DNA of 49,338 nucleotides from an uncultured Thiohalocapsa sp. (GTDB lineage: Bacteria; Pseudomonadota; Gammaproteobacteria; Chromatiales; Chromatiaceae), in the NCBI RefSeq assembly GCF_913063425.1, contig NZ_CAJXYK010000045.1, positions 1 to 49,338 on the forward strand. Direction: 5' to 3'. The notes beneath the pieces are model-generated. The model worked only from the letters and a program-made list of their open reading frames with translations, was not told the origin of the DNA and did no database searches. How positions within the stretch are numbered: the first letter of the stretch is position 1; each line of letters opens with the position of its first letter. Positions 40,798 through 49,006 of this stretch are shown here, piece by piece. A program made the position numbers and the translations under genes.

Positions 40798-43700
40798 TCA
40801 ACTGCGCCGGGCGGGGCGCCAGGCGCCGGTGCAGGCCTGCTCCGGCGTCAGGGGCTCGGACCACAGATAACCCTGGCCCCAGTCGCAGCCGAGGCGGCGC
40901 AGTATCTCCAGCTCGGTGATGCGCTCCACCCCTTCGGCCACCACCTGCTTGCCGAGCGAGTGGGCCATGGCCACCATGCCCGCCACCAGGCGCCGATCCT
41001 GCTCGCCGGTGACGCTGCGCACGAAGGCGCGGTCGATCTTGAGGGTGGAGATGTCGAGCTCGCGCAAATGCGCCATGGAGCTGAAGCCGCTGCCGAAGTC
41101 GTCGAGCGCGAGGCGGATGCCGCCGGCGCTGAGCTGGCGCAGGGACTCGCGCACACTCGGCGTCATGCGCAGCAGCACGGCTTCGGCAATCTCGATCTCC
41201 AGCCGCGCCGGGTCCACCGCGGCATCGGCGAGGGACTGCAACAGCGAGCGCGCGAACCAGCGCGCCTCCAGGTCCACCGCGGTGACATTGACAGCCAGCA
41301 GCATGCCCGCGCCGCCTTCGCGCTGGTGCTCGCGCAGCAGGCGCACCGTGCGCGTCAGCACCGCGTCGGTCACCGCGCGCAGCAGACCGTTCTGCTGCGC
41401 AGCGTCGATGAAGTCCAGCGGCTGCAGCAGCCGGCCGTCGGTGGTGCGCCAGCGCGCCAGCACCTCGAAGCGCGGCGCCGGGTGGTTGGCGGTGATGGGC
41501 ACCTGCGGCTGCAGCAGGATCTCCACGGCGCTGTCCGGGGAGCGGCCGAGGATCTCGCGTGCGATCTCAAGCCGGGCCAGGGCGCGCTGCTGCAGGCCGC
41601 TGTCGAAGGCGCGCACGCAGTTGCGTCCCGCGTCCTTGGCCTGGTAGAGGGCGAGGTCCGCCTGCTTCAGCAGCTCGGTGCCCTGGGAGCCGCCGTGGCC
41701 CAGGGTGACGCCGAGGGAGACGGTCACCGCGAACCGGTCGTCGCCGACGGCAATGGGGCCGTGGAAGGCCTGCACCACCCGCTGCGGCATGGCATCCAGG
41801 GCGTCCTCGTGGCCCATGGGCAGCAGCAGAGCGAACTCGTCGCCGCCGAGCCGTGCCACCACCGCGCCGTCCGGGAGTGCGGCGACGATGCGTTTGGCGG
41901 CGGCCGCGAGCAGCACGTCCCCCTTGTCGTGGCCCAGGGTGTCGTTGATGGTCTTGAAGTGGTCGATGTCCAGCAGACCGAGACCGAACATGGTCCCGCT
42001 GGCCTCGGCTTGATCGATGGTGGCGGCGAGGATCTGGCGGAAGCGCTCGCGGTTCGGTAGGCCGGTGAGGCCGTCGCGCAGCGCCAGCACCTCGAAGTGC
42101 GCGGCACTGCCGACGATCACTTCCTGGGTCAGGTTGCGCAGCGCCTCGGCGGTGCCGAGCTCGGCCTGGCTCCAGGGGCGGGCGTGGTGGGTGCGCTCTT
42201 CTTCCCAGGGCTCGAAGCGGCTGCCGCCCGCGTCGCTGCCGCCGGTTGCGGCGAGCGCCAGCGCGAGAGCCCCCGGCTGGGCGCCCCAGCGCACCTTCAG
42301 GCGTGTGCGCCGGCGGCCGACGAGGAGCACGTAGTCCTCGGCCGGGCCGATGAACACGGCAATCACGCCCGCGAGCCGCTGCGGATAGGCCGCCGCCGGT
42401 CCGAATAAGCACGATAGGCAGTCCGTGCTCCAGATGCCGCCGCCGTGTCCGCGCAGGAAGCCGAGCAGGGCGCGCTGCTCGGCCTCGTCGAGGGCGAGGC
42501 CGCCCGGGTCGAGCAGTGGCGTCTCGCCGTGGAAGATCTGCACCGCATCCGCGGCGAAGAGGCCGCGCAGCAGGGCCTCGTTGCCGATGAAGCCCTGCGG
42601 GAAGGGCTTGCGGATGTCCACGCGGCCGATGATGCCGTTGACCGCTGCCACGCCCTCCTGTCGGGCCTGCAGCTGGGCGCGCTCCTCCAGCAGCGCGACG
42701 CGTGCCGACACCAGCCCCGCCAGCTCCGCAAGCCGTCGGCGCAGCGCCACGGTGATGGGGTGGGGGCGGCGATGATGGCAGATCACCAGGCCCCAGAGCC
42801 GGCCGTCGCAGACGATGGAGAGCGTCAGGCTGCCGTTGACGCCCTGCTCCTCGAGGTAGGCACGGTGAATCGGCGACAGGGCGCGCAGCTGCGCGGCGCC
42901 GATGTCGATGTCCGTGGGCGCCCCCTCGGCTGCCAGCAGCGGTACCTCCACGTGGTCGCGGCTCGGCGCGTGGCGTAACGGGGTCTCTGCGTACAGGGCA
43001 CGGGCTTGGGCAGGGATATCGGAGGCGGCGTAGCGCAGCCCGAGCACAGAGGGCAGGGCGTCGGGGGCGCAGTCCTCGGCGATGACGATGCCGTCCCAGT
43101 CCGGGCTGAAGCGGTAGGCGAGCACGCGCTCGAAGCCGGTGAGCCGGCGCACTGCCCGGACCAGGCGCGCACAGAGCACCTCGATGTCGGGCTGCGCGAG
43201 CAGGTCCCGGCCGAGGGCGCCGAAGTCGAAGGCCGCGAGCTGCGCGTCCGCGGCCATGGGTGCATGCGGCTCGATCTCCAGCAGCAGCCGGCCGCGCCAG
43301 GGGGTGAGCCGCAGGTCGAGCGCCAGGTCTGGAACCCGCGGCTGGGGCGGGGCGCGGAAGGCCTGCGGGCAGAAGGTGTCCGGGTCTTCCCGTGCATCCT
43401 GCAGGCAGGCAGCGACGCCGCCGTCGCCGGCGGGCAGCAGGGTATCGATCGCGGCGCCGAGCACGGCCTCCGGGTGCAGGCCGAGGAAGCGCTCGGTGTT
43501 GGCGCCGGCGGCGATGACCCGCAGGCTGTCCGGCGCCAGCACCAGCAGGCAGCCGTAGGGCTGCAGCGCAGCGCAGTGCGCAATGGGCTCTTCGTCGCAG
43601 CGGGTCAGGTCCACGGAGACCGCGCTCAGCGCCGTGCCGTCGCCGACCGTCGCTTGCGGCGCTGCGGTCACGCCCGCTGCGGTCGCGACGGCGGCTGGTG

Positions 43701-44103
43701 CGGCGGCTGGGGCGGCGCGTTGCGGTAGCCGCTGCAGCGGCTCGACGATGATCCAGTACTCGCCGTCGCTCTGCGCATCGCGCATGTGGATACGCACCCG
43801 CACCGGGTGCATGTCGAAGTCGTAGACGAACTCGAAGGTGCTGGAGAGCTGGCCCGCCAGCACGCCCTGGCGGAAGCGGCCGTAGAACTCAGGCACCGCG
43901 GTGCAGGGGGCCACGTCGCGGAAGAAATTGCGCCCCAGCACCTCGTCCCGGACGCGGCCGGTGAGGCTCGCCTCGGTGCGGCTGTAGAACAGGATCTTGC
44001 CGTCGGCGTCCACGCGGATGGCGCCCACGGGCAGAGCGTCCAGCTCGGCCTCGGAGAGCGTGTCGAGCCGGCTGGGATCGTGGACGTCGATGTCGATCTT
44101 CAT
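40798..44103 (-). CDS. ppd: PYP-bacteriophytochrome-GGDEF-EAL photoreceptor (Ppd type)
   Basis: 1101 residues from the ATG at 44103 (an ATG at 44133 is also in frame). Residues 20-125 are a photoactive yellow protein domain: NFFRDVAPCTAVPEFYGRF carries the p-coumaroyl Cys (C67). Y40, E44, T48 and R50 match Y42, E46, T50 and R52 of PYP. An Ala-rich linker follows (126-160). The phytochrome core is PAS (biliverdin Cys C169 in LTRCDEEPIAHCAALQPYG), GAF (LGLRYAASDIPAQARALY; H413 in PIHRAYL) and PHY (to about 650). GGDEF (753-757) is intact, with no R-x-x-D inhibitory site before it. The EAL domain reads EVL at 880-882 but keeps NV, EIAE, DDFG, LKIDR and AEGVE. It should sense blue and red/far-red light and set c-di-GMP. 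Same architecture type as Ppd of Thermochromatium. Confidence 0.93.
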   Translation of the reverse strand: MKIDIDVHDPSRLDTLSEAELDALPVGAIRVDADGKILFYSRTEASLTGRVRDEVLGRNFFRDVAPCTAVPEFYGRFRQGVLAGQLSSTFEFVYDFDMHPVRVRIHMRDAQSDGEYWIIVEPLQRLPQRAAPAAAPAAVATAAGVTAAPQATVGDGTALSAVSVDLTRCDEEPIAHCAALQPYGCLLVLAPDSLRVIAAGANTERFLGLHPEAVLGAAIDTLLPAGDGGVAACLQDAREDPDTFCPQAFRAPPQPRVPDLALDLRLTPWRGRLLLEIEPHAPMAADAQLAAFDFGALGRDLLAQPDIEVLCARLVRAVRRLTGFERVLAYRFSPDWDGIVIAEDCAPDALPSVLGLRYAASDIPAQARALYAETPLRHAPSRDHVEVPLLAAEGAPTDIDIGAAQLRALSPIHRAYLEEQGVNGSLTLSIVCDGRLWGLVICHHRRPHPITVALRRRLAELAGLVSARVALLEERAQLQARQEGVAAVNGIIGRVDIRKPFPQGFIGNEALLRGLFAADAVQIFHGETPLLDPGGLALDEAEQRALLGFLRGHGGGIWSTDCLSCLFGPAAAYPQRLAGVIAVFIGPAEDYVLLVGRRRTRLKVRWGAQPGALALALAATGGSDAGGSRFEPWEEERTHHARPWSQAELGTAEALRNLTQEVIVGSAAHFEVLALRDGLTGLPNRERFRQILAATIDQAEASGTMFGLGLLDIDHFKTINDTLGHDKGDVLLAAAAKRIVAALPDGAVVARLGGDEFALLLPMGHEDALDAMPQRVVQAFHGPIAVGDDRFAVTVSLGVTLGHGGSQGTELLKQADLALYQAKDAGRNCVRAFDSGLQQRALARLEIAREILGRSPDSAVEILLQPQVPITANHPAPRFEVLARWRTTDGRLLQPLDFIDAAQQNGLLRAVTDAVLTRTVRLLREHQREGGAGMLLAVNVTAVDLEARWFARSLLQSLADAAVDPARLEIEIAEAVLLRMTPSVRESLRQLSAGGIRLALDDFGSGFSSMAHLRELDISTLKIDRAFVRSVTGEQDRRLVAGMVAMAHSLGKQVVAEGVERITELEILRRLGCDWGQGYLWSEPLTPEQACTGAWRPARRS

Positions 44104-44219
44104 AAGCTCGCTGCCGGGGGAGCTGCGATCCAAGCCGCCCGCAAGCTGGCCTTGGGACCGGCCGGCGCGGGCTGCGGCTCAGGCTGGGCGGTGGACCGCC
44201 TGGGCGCCCGGGTCTCGTG

Positions 44220-45140
44220 TCACGCCGGATCGTCGCGGGCGTTGAGGCGCCGCTGCGCCAGATGCAGCGCTGCCGAGTCGAGCCCGCCCTCGCCCTGGCC
44301 CACCAGGGCGTTCAGGAGCTGTGTCACCAGCGCCGTGCCGGGCAGGCCCAGCCCCAGCTCGTGAGCGGCCTCCTGGACGATGCGCATGTCCTTCTGGTGC
44401 AGGGCGGCCTTGAAGCCGGGCCGGTAGTCGCCCGCCAGCATGCGCTGACCGTGCACCTCCAGGATGCGGCTGCCGGCGAAGCCGCCGAGCAGCGCCTCGC
44501 GCACGCGGGCGCCGTCCACGCCGGCGGCCTCCGCGAGCAGCAGCGCCTCGCCGACGCCGGCGATGGTCTGGCCCACCACGATCTGATTGCAGGCCTTGCA
44601 GACCTGGCCCGCGCCGTGGTCGCCGATGTGCACCACTTGCCGGCCCATAACTTGGAACAGGGGCTTGACCCGGGCGAAGGCGTCGGCGGGCCCGCCCACC
44701 ATGATAGACAGGGTGCCGTCGCGGGCACCGATGTCGCCGCCTGAGACCGGGGCGTCCAGCATCTCCGCCCCGGCGGCACCGAGCGCTGCGGCGATGTCCC
44801 GGGTCACCGAGGGTGAGATGGTGCTCATGTCCACCACGATGCCGCCGGGGCGGATGCCCGCCAGCACCGCGCGCTCGCGCTGTGCGGCGTCGGCGTCGGC
44901 CCCGGTGCCGAGGACGACCTCCACCACATCCGGCGTATCCGCGAGCATGGTGAAGACGATGTCCGTCTCGCGCGCCACCTCGGCCGGGCTTGCGCAGGCG
45001 CGGGCACCCGCGTCGGTGAGGGGGGCGAGGGTCTCGGGCCGGCGGGCATAGACGGCGAGGTCGTGGCCTGCGGCGAGCAGATTCAGGGCCATGGGCCGGC
45101 CCATGATGCCGAGACCGATGAAACCGATGCGCGCTGTCAT
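44220..45140 (-). CDS. Tartronate-semialdehyde reductase family (2-hydroxy-3-oxopropionate reductase)
   Basis: 306 residues of the beta-hydroxyacid dehydrogenase family. The NAD(P) motif is GFIGLGIMGRPMALNLLAAGHDL, then the substrate-binding DAPVSGGDIGARDGTLSIMVGG, and the catalytic Lys in GQVCKACNQIVVGQTIAGVGEALLLAE. ALHQKDMRIVQEAAHELGLGLP is the C-terminal signature. This matches GarR/GlxR, which reduces tartronate semialdehyde to glycerate, although 3-hydroxyisobutyrate dehydrogenases are close relatives. Start at the ATG of MTARIGFIG, with GGAGAT upstream. It precedes ppd by 116 bp on the same strand and diverges from nrdD. Confidence 0.88.
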   Translation of the reverse strand: MTARIGFIGLGIMGRPMALNLLAAGHDLAVYARRPETLAPLTDAGARACASPAEVARETDIVFTMLADTPDVVEVVLGTGADADAAQRERAVLAGIRPGGIVVDMSTISPSVTRDIAAALGAAGAEMLDAPVSGGDIGARDGTLSIMVGGPADAFARVKPLFQVMGRQVVHIGDHGAGQVCKACNQIVVGQTIAGVGEALLLAEAAGVDGARVREALLGGFAGSRILEVHGQRMLAGDYRPGFKAALHQKDMRIVQEAAHELGLGLPGTALVTQLLNALVGQGEGGLDSAALHLAQRRLNARDDPA

Positions 45141-45405
45141 GAGGGGGTATCTCCGTCGCCGCGTGCGCGGCGGCTCGTATTGTGAGCCCGCGCCTGGGCG
45201 CATGCTGGCCCCATAGTTTACGCCGGCCTGAAGGCGGACGCGGTTGCAGCTTGACCGATGGCGTCCGGGCCGGCGCTGGCGGCGGGCGGGCGCATGCCGG
45301 GCGTCGGGCGGGCGGTGCGCGTGCGAGCCCTGTGCAAGTGTCTGAAGCGCCGGCATGCACGGCCTCGCCCGTGACCGGCATCAACCGTCTGTCGATCAGG
45401 GGCTT

Positions 45406-45421
45406 TCGCTATATCTAGCCA
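45406..45421 (+). promoter_or_regulatory. NrdR box 1 upstream of nrdD
   Basis: TCGCTATATCTAGCCA. Its core CTATATCTAG matches the NrdR consensus core (CWATATATWG) at nine of ten bases. It lies 31 bp centre-to-centre before box 2, the usual three-helical-turn spacing. The rest of the 338-bp gap between the reductase gene and nrdD (from 45141) shows nothing else I can name, and no FNR site. Confidence 0.75.
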
Positions 45422-45425
45422 TCTC

Positions 45426-45431
45426 TATAAT
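45426..45431 (+). promoter_or_regulatory. -10 element of the nrdD promoter
   Basis: A perfect TATAAT between the two NrdR boxes, 47 bp before the nrdD ATG. No good -35 is visible at 17 bp. NrdR bound to both boxes would cover it. Confidence 0.6.
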
Positions 45432-45436
45432 CTCTG

Positions 45437-45452
45437 CCACAATATATAGTGT
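45437..45452 (+). promoter_or_regulatory. NrdR box 2 upstream of nrdD
   Basis: CCACAATATATAGTGT matches the NrdR consensus ACACWATATATWGTGT at all but the first base. NrdR is the ATP/dATP-sensing repressor of bacterial ribonucleotide reductase genes. The site begins 5 bp after the TATAAT, so it overlaps the transcription start. Confidence 0.85.
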
Positions 45453-45478
45453 AGACCCCGGGTACAGGAGCTTGACGG

Positions 45479-48400
45479 ATGGGCGCGGAAACCAAGACTT
45501 TGGCAGTGCTGCCGACGTGCGTCGCCAAGCGCGACGGCACCGAGGTGCCGTTCGACGCGGGCAGGATCGAATCCGCCATCCTGCGCGCCGGTCGCGCCAC
45601 GGGTGAATTCGACGAGCTGGAGGCGAAGCTGCTGACGGCGCAGGTGGTGAAGGTGCTGGCGCATCGCTATGGCCGCGCCGGCGCCGACGGACGGCGGTCC
45701 ATGCCGGACATCGAGGGCATCCAGGACGTGGTCGAGCAGACGTTGATCAGTGCCAACCACTTCGAGACCGCCCGCTCCTACATCGTCTACCGCGAGCAGC
45801 GCGCCAAGCTGCGCGCAGACCGCCGCACCCTGGTGGACGTGTCGAGCTCCATCAACGAGTACCTGGACCGCTCCGACTGGCGCGTGTCGGCCAACGCCAA
45901 CCAGGGCTACAGCCTGGGCGGGCTGATTCTGAACACCGCCGGCAAGATGGTCGCGAACTACTGGCTCTCCCATGTCTACCCGCCGCAGGTGGGCGAGGCG
46001 CACCGCAACGGCGATCTGCATATCCATGACCTTGACATGCTCGCCGGCTATTGCGCCGGCTGGTCCCTGCGCACCCTGCTGACGGAGGGCCTCAACGGTG
46101 TCCCCGGCAAGGTGGAGGCCGGCCCGCCCAAGCACATGTCGAGCGCGGTCGGACAGATCGTGAACTTCCTCGGCACACTCCAGAACGAATGGGCCGGCGC
46201 CCAGGCCTTCTCCAGCTTCGACACCTACATGGCGCCCTACGTGCGCATCGACCGGCTGCCCTACAAGCAGGTCAAGCAGTACATCCAGGAGCTGATCTAC
46301 AACCTGAATGTGCCGAGCCGCTGGGGTTGCCAGTGCGTCGACGCGGAGACCGAGTGCCTCACGGAGCATGGCTGGAAGCGCCACGACCAGATCGGCGAGG
46401 GCGAGCGCATCGCCACCTTCGATTGGCGGAAGAACCGCTTAGAGTACCTGGCGCCCTTGGCGATCACCGCCTACGACTTCGACGGCGACATGTACGTGCT
46501 GCGCAACCGCACCCAGGAGCAATGGGTGACGCCGCGGCACAAGGTCGTCCGCAAGGTCTTCAATTCCGAGAATCGCTGGATCCTGGAGGACATCGAAGAC
46601 GTCGCCAGGCTGCGCTCGCCGGTGATCGTGCCGAACGCCTGGGAGACGGCCTCCGAGATCGAGGTGGACGACAACCTGGTGATGCTGCTCGCCTGGGTGT
46701 TGGCGGAGGGCAACATCGACCGGCACGACGGCCGCCGTTGGGTCAGCCTGTGGCAATCCACCGGCAATCGCGAGTATGCCGCGGAGATCGAATGGCTGCT
46801 GACGGAGATGGGCCTCACCTGGCACGAGCGGCAGCAGACCGGCACCTACGCGAATCACCCCGTCTGCCGCTACCGTCTGAACAGCGAGGGCAGCGAGCTG
46901 GTGCTGCGCCATCTGGACCGCAAGTGCGTGCCGCCGCTGATCCGCACCTTGTCCGCGCGCCAGATCCGCCTGTTCCTGGACACCTACATCAAGGGTGACG
47001 GCAGCATCGAGGCGGACGGCCGGGCGCGCATCTACACCAAGGACCAGGACAACCTGGACGCCCTGCAGGAGCTGTGCGCGCTGGCAGGCTTCGGCAGCAC
47101 CGTGTATACGCGCAAGGACTCCGGCGTCCACGTGCTGAACATCATCCGCAATCGCGAGACCTACATCCAGCTCATCGAGCGCAAGCCCTATCGCGGCAAG
47201 GTCTGGTGCCCGACCACGCGCAACGGCACCTTCGTGGCCCGCCGCCGCGGCAAGGTGTTCATCACCGGCAATACACCGTTCACGAACCTGACCTTCGACT
47301 GGGTCTGCCCCGAAGACCTGCGCGATCAGGTTCCCGTCATCGGCGGCGAGGAGCAAGCCTTCACCTACGGCGAGCTCCAGGCCGAGATGGACATGATCAA
47401 CCGCGCCTACATCGAGGTGATGACCGAGGGCGACGCCAAGGGCCGGATCTTCACCTTCCCGATCCCGACCTACAACATCACGCCGGACTTCCCGTGGGAG
47501 AGCGAGAACGCGGAGCTGCTGTTCGCCATGACGGCCAAGTACGGGTTGCCGTACTTCCAGAACTTCATCAACTCCGAGCTCTCGCCCAACATGGTGCGCA
47601 GCATGTGCTGCCGGCTGCAGCTGGACCTGCGTGAGCTGCTGGCCCGCGGGAATGGGCTCTTCGGCTCGGCGGAGCAGACGGGCTCACTCGGCGTGGTCAC
47701 CATCAATTGCGCGCGTCTGGGCTTCACCCACGCCGGCGACGAGGCGGGCCTGCTGGCGCGCATCGAGGAGCTGATGGAGCTTGCGAAAAAGAGTCTGGAA
47801 TTGAAGCGCAAGGTCATCCAGCGGCACATGGACGCCGGATTGTTTCCCTACACCAAGCGCTACCTCGGCACCCTGCGCAATCACTTCAGCACCATTGGTG
47901 TCAACGGCATCAACGAGCTGATCCGCAACTTCACCGGTGACGCCGAGGACATCACCACCAGCTGGGGCCACGCCTTCGCAGCGCGGCTGCTGGACCACGT
48001 GCGCGCGCGCATGGTGCAGTTCCAGGAGGAAACGGGGCACATGTACAACCTGGAGGCGACCCCGGCGGAGGGGACCACCTACCGCTTCGCCCGCGAGGAC
48101 AAGAAGCGCTTCCCGGGCATCATCCAGGCCGGCACCGAGCAGGCGCCGTACTACACCAATTCGTCCCAACTGCCGGTGGGCTTCACCGACGACGCCTTCG
48201 AGGCGTTGGATGCCCAGCAGGAGCTGCAATCCAAATACACCGGCGGCACCGTGCTGCACCTCTACATGGGTGAGCAGGTCAGCTCAACCGATGCCTGCAA
48301 GCGCCTGGTGCGCCGCGCGCTCACCAATTTCCGCCTGCCCTACATCACCGTCACGCCCACCTTCTCCATCTGCCCGCACCACGGCTACATCGAGGGCGAG

Positions 48401-48508
48401 CACGAGTTCTGCCCCAAGTGCGATGCGGAGCTGATCGAAAAGAAACGGAGCGAGTTGCGAGAGGCGAGCGGTGAGGCTGAAGAGGTGCCGACCGCGCTGA
48501 TCGGTTGA
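45479..48508 (+). CDS. nrdD: Anaerobic ribonucleoside-triphosphate reductase, large part, with intein
   Basis: 1009 codons; 696 residues remain after removal of the intein (residues 286-598). The ATP-cone is at the N-terminus (CVAKRDGTEVPFDAGRIESAI). The reductase barrel has HIHDLDMLAGYCAGWSL, PSRWGCQ joined to TPFTNLTFDW after splicing, and the cysteine pair in NMVRSMCCRLQLDL, which probably holds the thiyl-radical Cys. The Zn site is SICPHHGYIEGEHEFCPKC near the end. The chain stops soon after (EVPTALIG) without the glycyl-radical motif; that domain is encoded by the next gene. AGGAG precedes the ATG. Makes dNTPs without oxygen. Confidence 0.93.
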   Translation: MGAETKTLAVLPTCVAKRDGTEVPFDAGRIESAILRAGRATGEFDELEAKLLTAQVVKVLAHRYGRAGADGRRSMPDIEGIQDVVEQTLISANHFETARSYIVYREQRAKLRADRRTLVDVSSSINEYLDRSDWRVSANANQGYSLGGLILNTAGKMVANYWLSHVYPPQVGEAHRNGDLHIHDLDMLAGYCAGWSLRTLLTEGLNGVPGKVEAGPPKHMSSAVGQIVNFLGTLQNEWAGAQAFSSFDTYMAPYVRIDRLPYKQVKQYIQELIYNLNVPSRWGCQCVDAETECLTEHGWKRHDQIGEGERIATFDWRKNRLEYLAPLAITAYDFDGDMYVLRNRTQEQWVTPRHKVVRKVFNSENRWILEDIEDVARLRSPVIVPNAWETASEIEVDDNLVMLLAWVLAEGNIDRHDGRRWVSLWQSTGNREYAAEIEWLLTEMGLTWHERQQTGTYANHPVCRYRLNSEGSELVLRHLDRKCVPPLIRTLSARQIRLFLDTYIKGDGSIEADGRARIYTKDQDNLDALQELCALAGFGSTVYTRKDSGVHVLNIIRNRETYIQLIERKPYRGKVWCPTTRNGTFVARRRGKVFITGNTPFTNLTFDWVCPEDLRDQVPVIGGEEQAFTYGELQAEMDMINRAYIEVMTEGDAKGRIFTFPIPTYNITPDFPWESENAELLFAMTAKYGLPYFQNFINSELSPNMVRSMCCRLQLDLRELLARGNGLFGSAEQTGSLGVVTINCARLGFTHAGDEAGLLARIEELMELAKKSLELKRKVIQRHMDAGLFPYTKRYLGTLRNHFSTIGVNGINELIRNFTGDAEDITTSWGHAFAARLLDHVRARMVQFQEETGHMYNLEATPAEGTTYRFAREDKKRFPGIIQAGTEQAPYYTNSSQLPVGFTDDAFEALDAQQELQSKYTGGTVLHLYMGEQVSSTDACKRLVRRALTNFRLPYITVTPTFSICPHHGYIEGEHEFCPKCDAELIEKKRSELREASGEAEEVPTALIG
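46334..47272 (+). mobile_element. Intein with LAGLIDADG-like homing endonuclease inside NrdD
   Basis: 313 in-frame codons, residues 286-598 of the precursor. It begins with Cys (CVDAETECLTEHGWK, splicing block A) and ends at Asn (GKVFITGN) followed by Thr of the C-extein. Block B is WVTPRHKVV (T-x-x-H). Block F is YRGKVWCPTTRNGTFVARRRG. The endonuclease motifs are LLAWVLAEGN (403-412) and LFLDTYIKGDGS (498-509), with the acidic residues present. The penultimate residue is Gly, not the common His, as in other inteins ending G-N. Splicing restores SRWGCQ-TPFTN, a highly conserved spot in this NrdD group. Confidence 0.92.
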
Positions 48509-48619
48509 GCACACACCAAGGCGGCTTCCTTGGCGCTCGGCTCTGGGCCCTCGCCAAAGGGAGCACCCTGAATCGCCGGCGAAGTATTCGAGTATTTGTA
48601 ACCAACGAGGAGCGAAGCA

Positions 48620-48814
48620 ATGGCGATTGATAACATCGAAATCCACGACGAAGAACGTACCCGCTGCGAGGTCTGGACCCGCGTCATGGGCTACCACCGG
48701 CCGGTGAGCGCCTTCAACGCGGGCAAGCAGTCCGAGCACCGCGACCGCGTCTGCTTCAGCGAGCAGCCGAGCGGCGTCCACGCAGGTCGTCCGCGCCGCG
48801 CCGAGGCCGCCTGA
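48620..48814 (+). CDS. Separate glycyl-radical domain of NrdD
   Basis: 64 residues. DEERTRCEVWTRVMGYHRPVS then AFNAGKQSEHRDRVCF is the C-terminal glycyl-radical segment that ends ordinary NrdD proteins (R-V-x-G-Y pattern then F-N-x-G-K-Q-x-E); G24 would carry the radical. The gene has its own GAGGAG site 7 bp before the ATG and starts 111 bp after the nrdD stop. The upstream gene has lost exactly this part, so the enzyme must be assembled from two chains and activated by NrdG. The last 20 residues are an unrelated tail. Confidence 0.88.
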   Translation: MAIDNIEIHDEERTRCEVWTRVMGYHRPVSAFNAGKQSEHRDRVCFSEQPSGVHAGRPRRAEAA

Positions 48815-48826
48815 GAGGCATTGACT

Positions 48827-48958
48827 CGTGCCGAGGCTCCGCCTTGGCACGTCGTCTTGGCGGCTCTGCCGCCCAGGGTGCGCGCAGTACCGCAGCACCA
48901 GCGCGGCCCCCGGCGGCATAGCCGCTAAAGCCCGGTGCCGCGGCAGAGCCGCGGCACC
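48827..48958. repeat. Two GC-rich hairpins between the glycyl-radical gene and nrdG
   Basis: CGTGCCGAGGCTCCGCCTTG with its closing GCACG (48827-48851) folds into a near-perfect hairpin. GGTGCCGCGGC-AGA-GCCGCGGCACC (48934-48958) is a perfect 11-bp stem with a 3-base loop. They share the GTGCCG..CGGCAC ends and look like REP-type elements. They lie inside the presumed nrd operon and may set how much nrdG is made. Confidence 0.65.
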
Positions 48959-49006
48959 AGCCAGTCCGATTTGAACATGCAGCGTCAAACCAGGGACCCA
49001 TCGGTA

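Noticed and set aside
48506-48619. Frameshift or recoded stop joining nrdD to the small glycyl-radical gene
   Set aside because: The nrdD end continues about 30 codons past the Zn ribbon as its own tail, and the small gene has its own ATG and GAGGAG. The 111-bp spacer reads as ordinary noncoding DNA. A true split is simpler.
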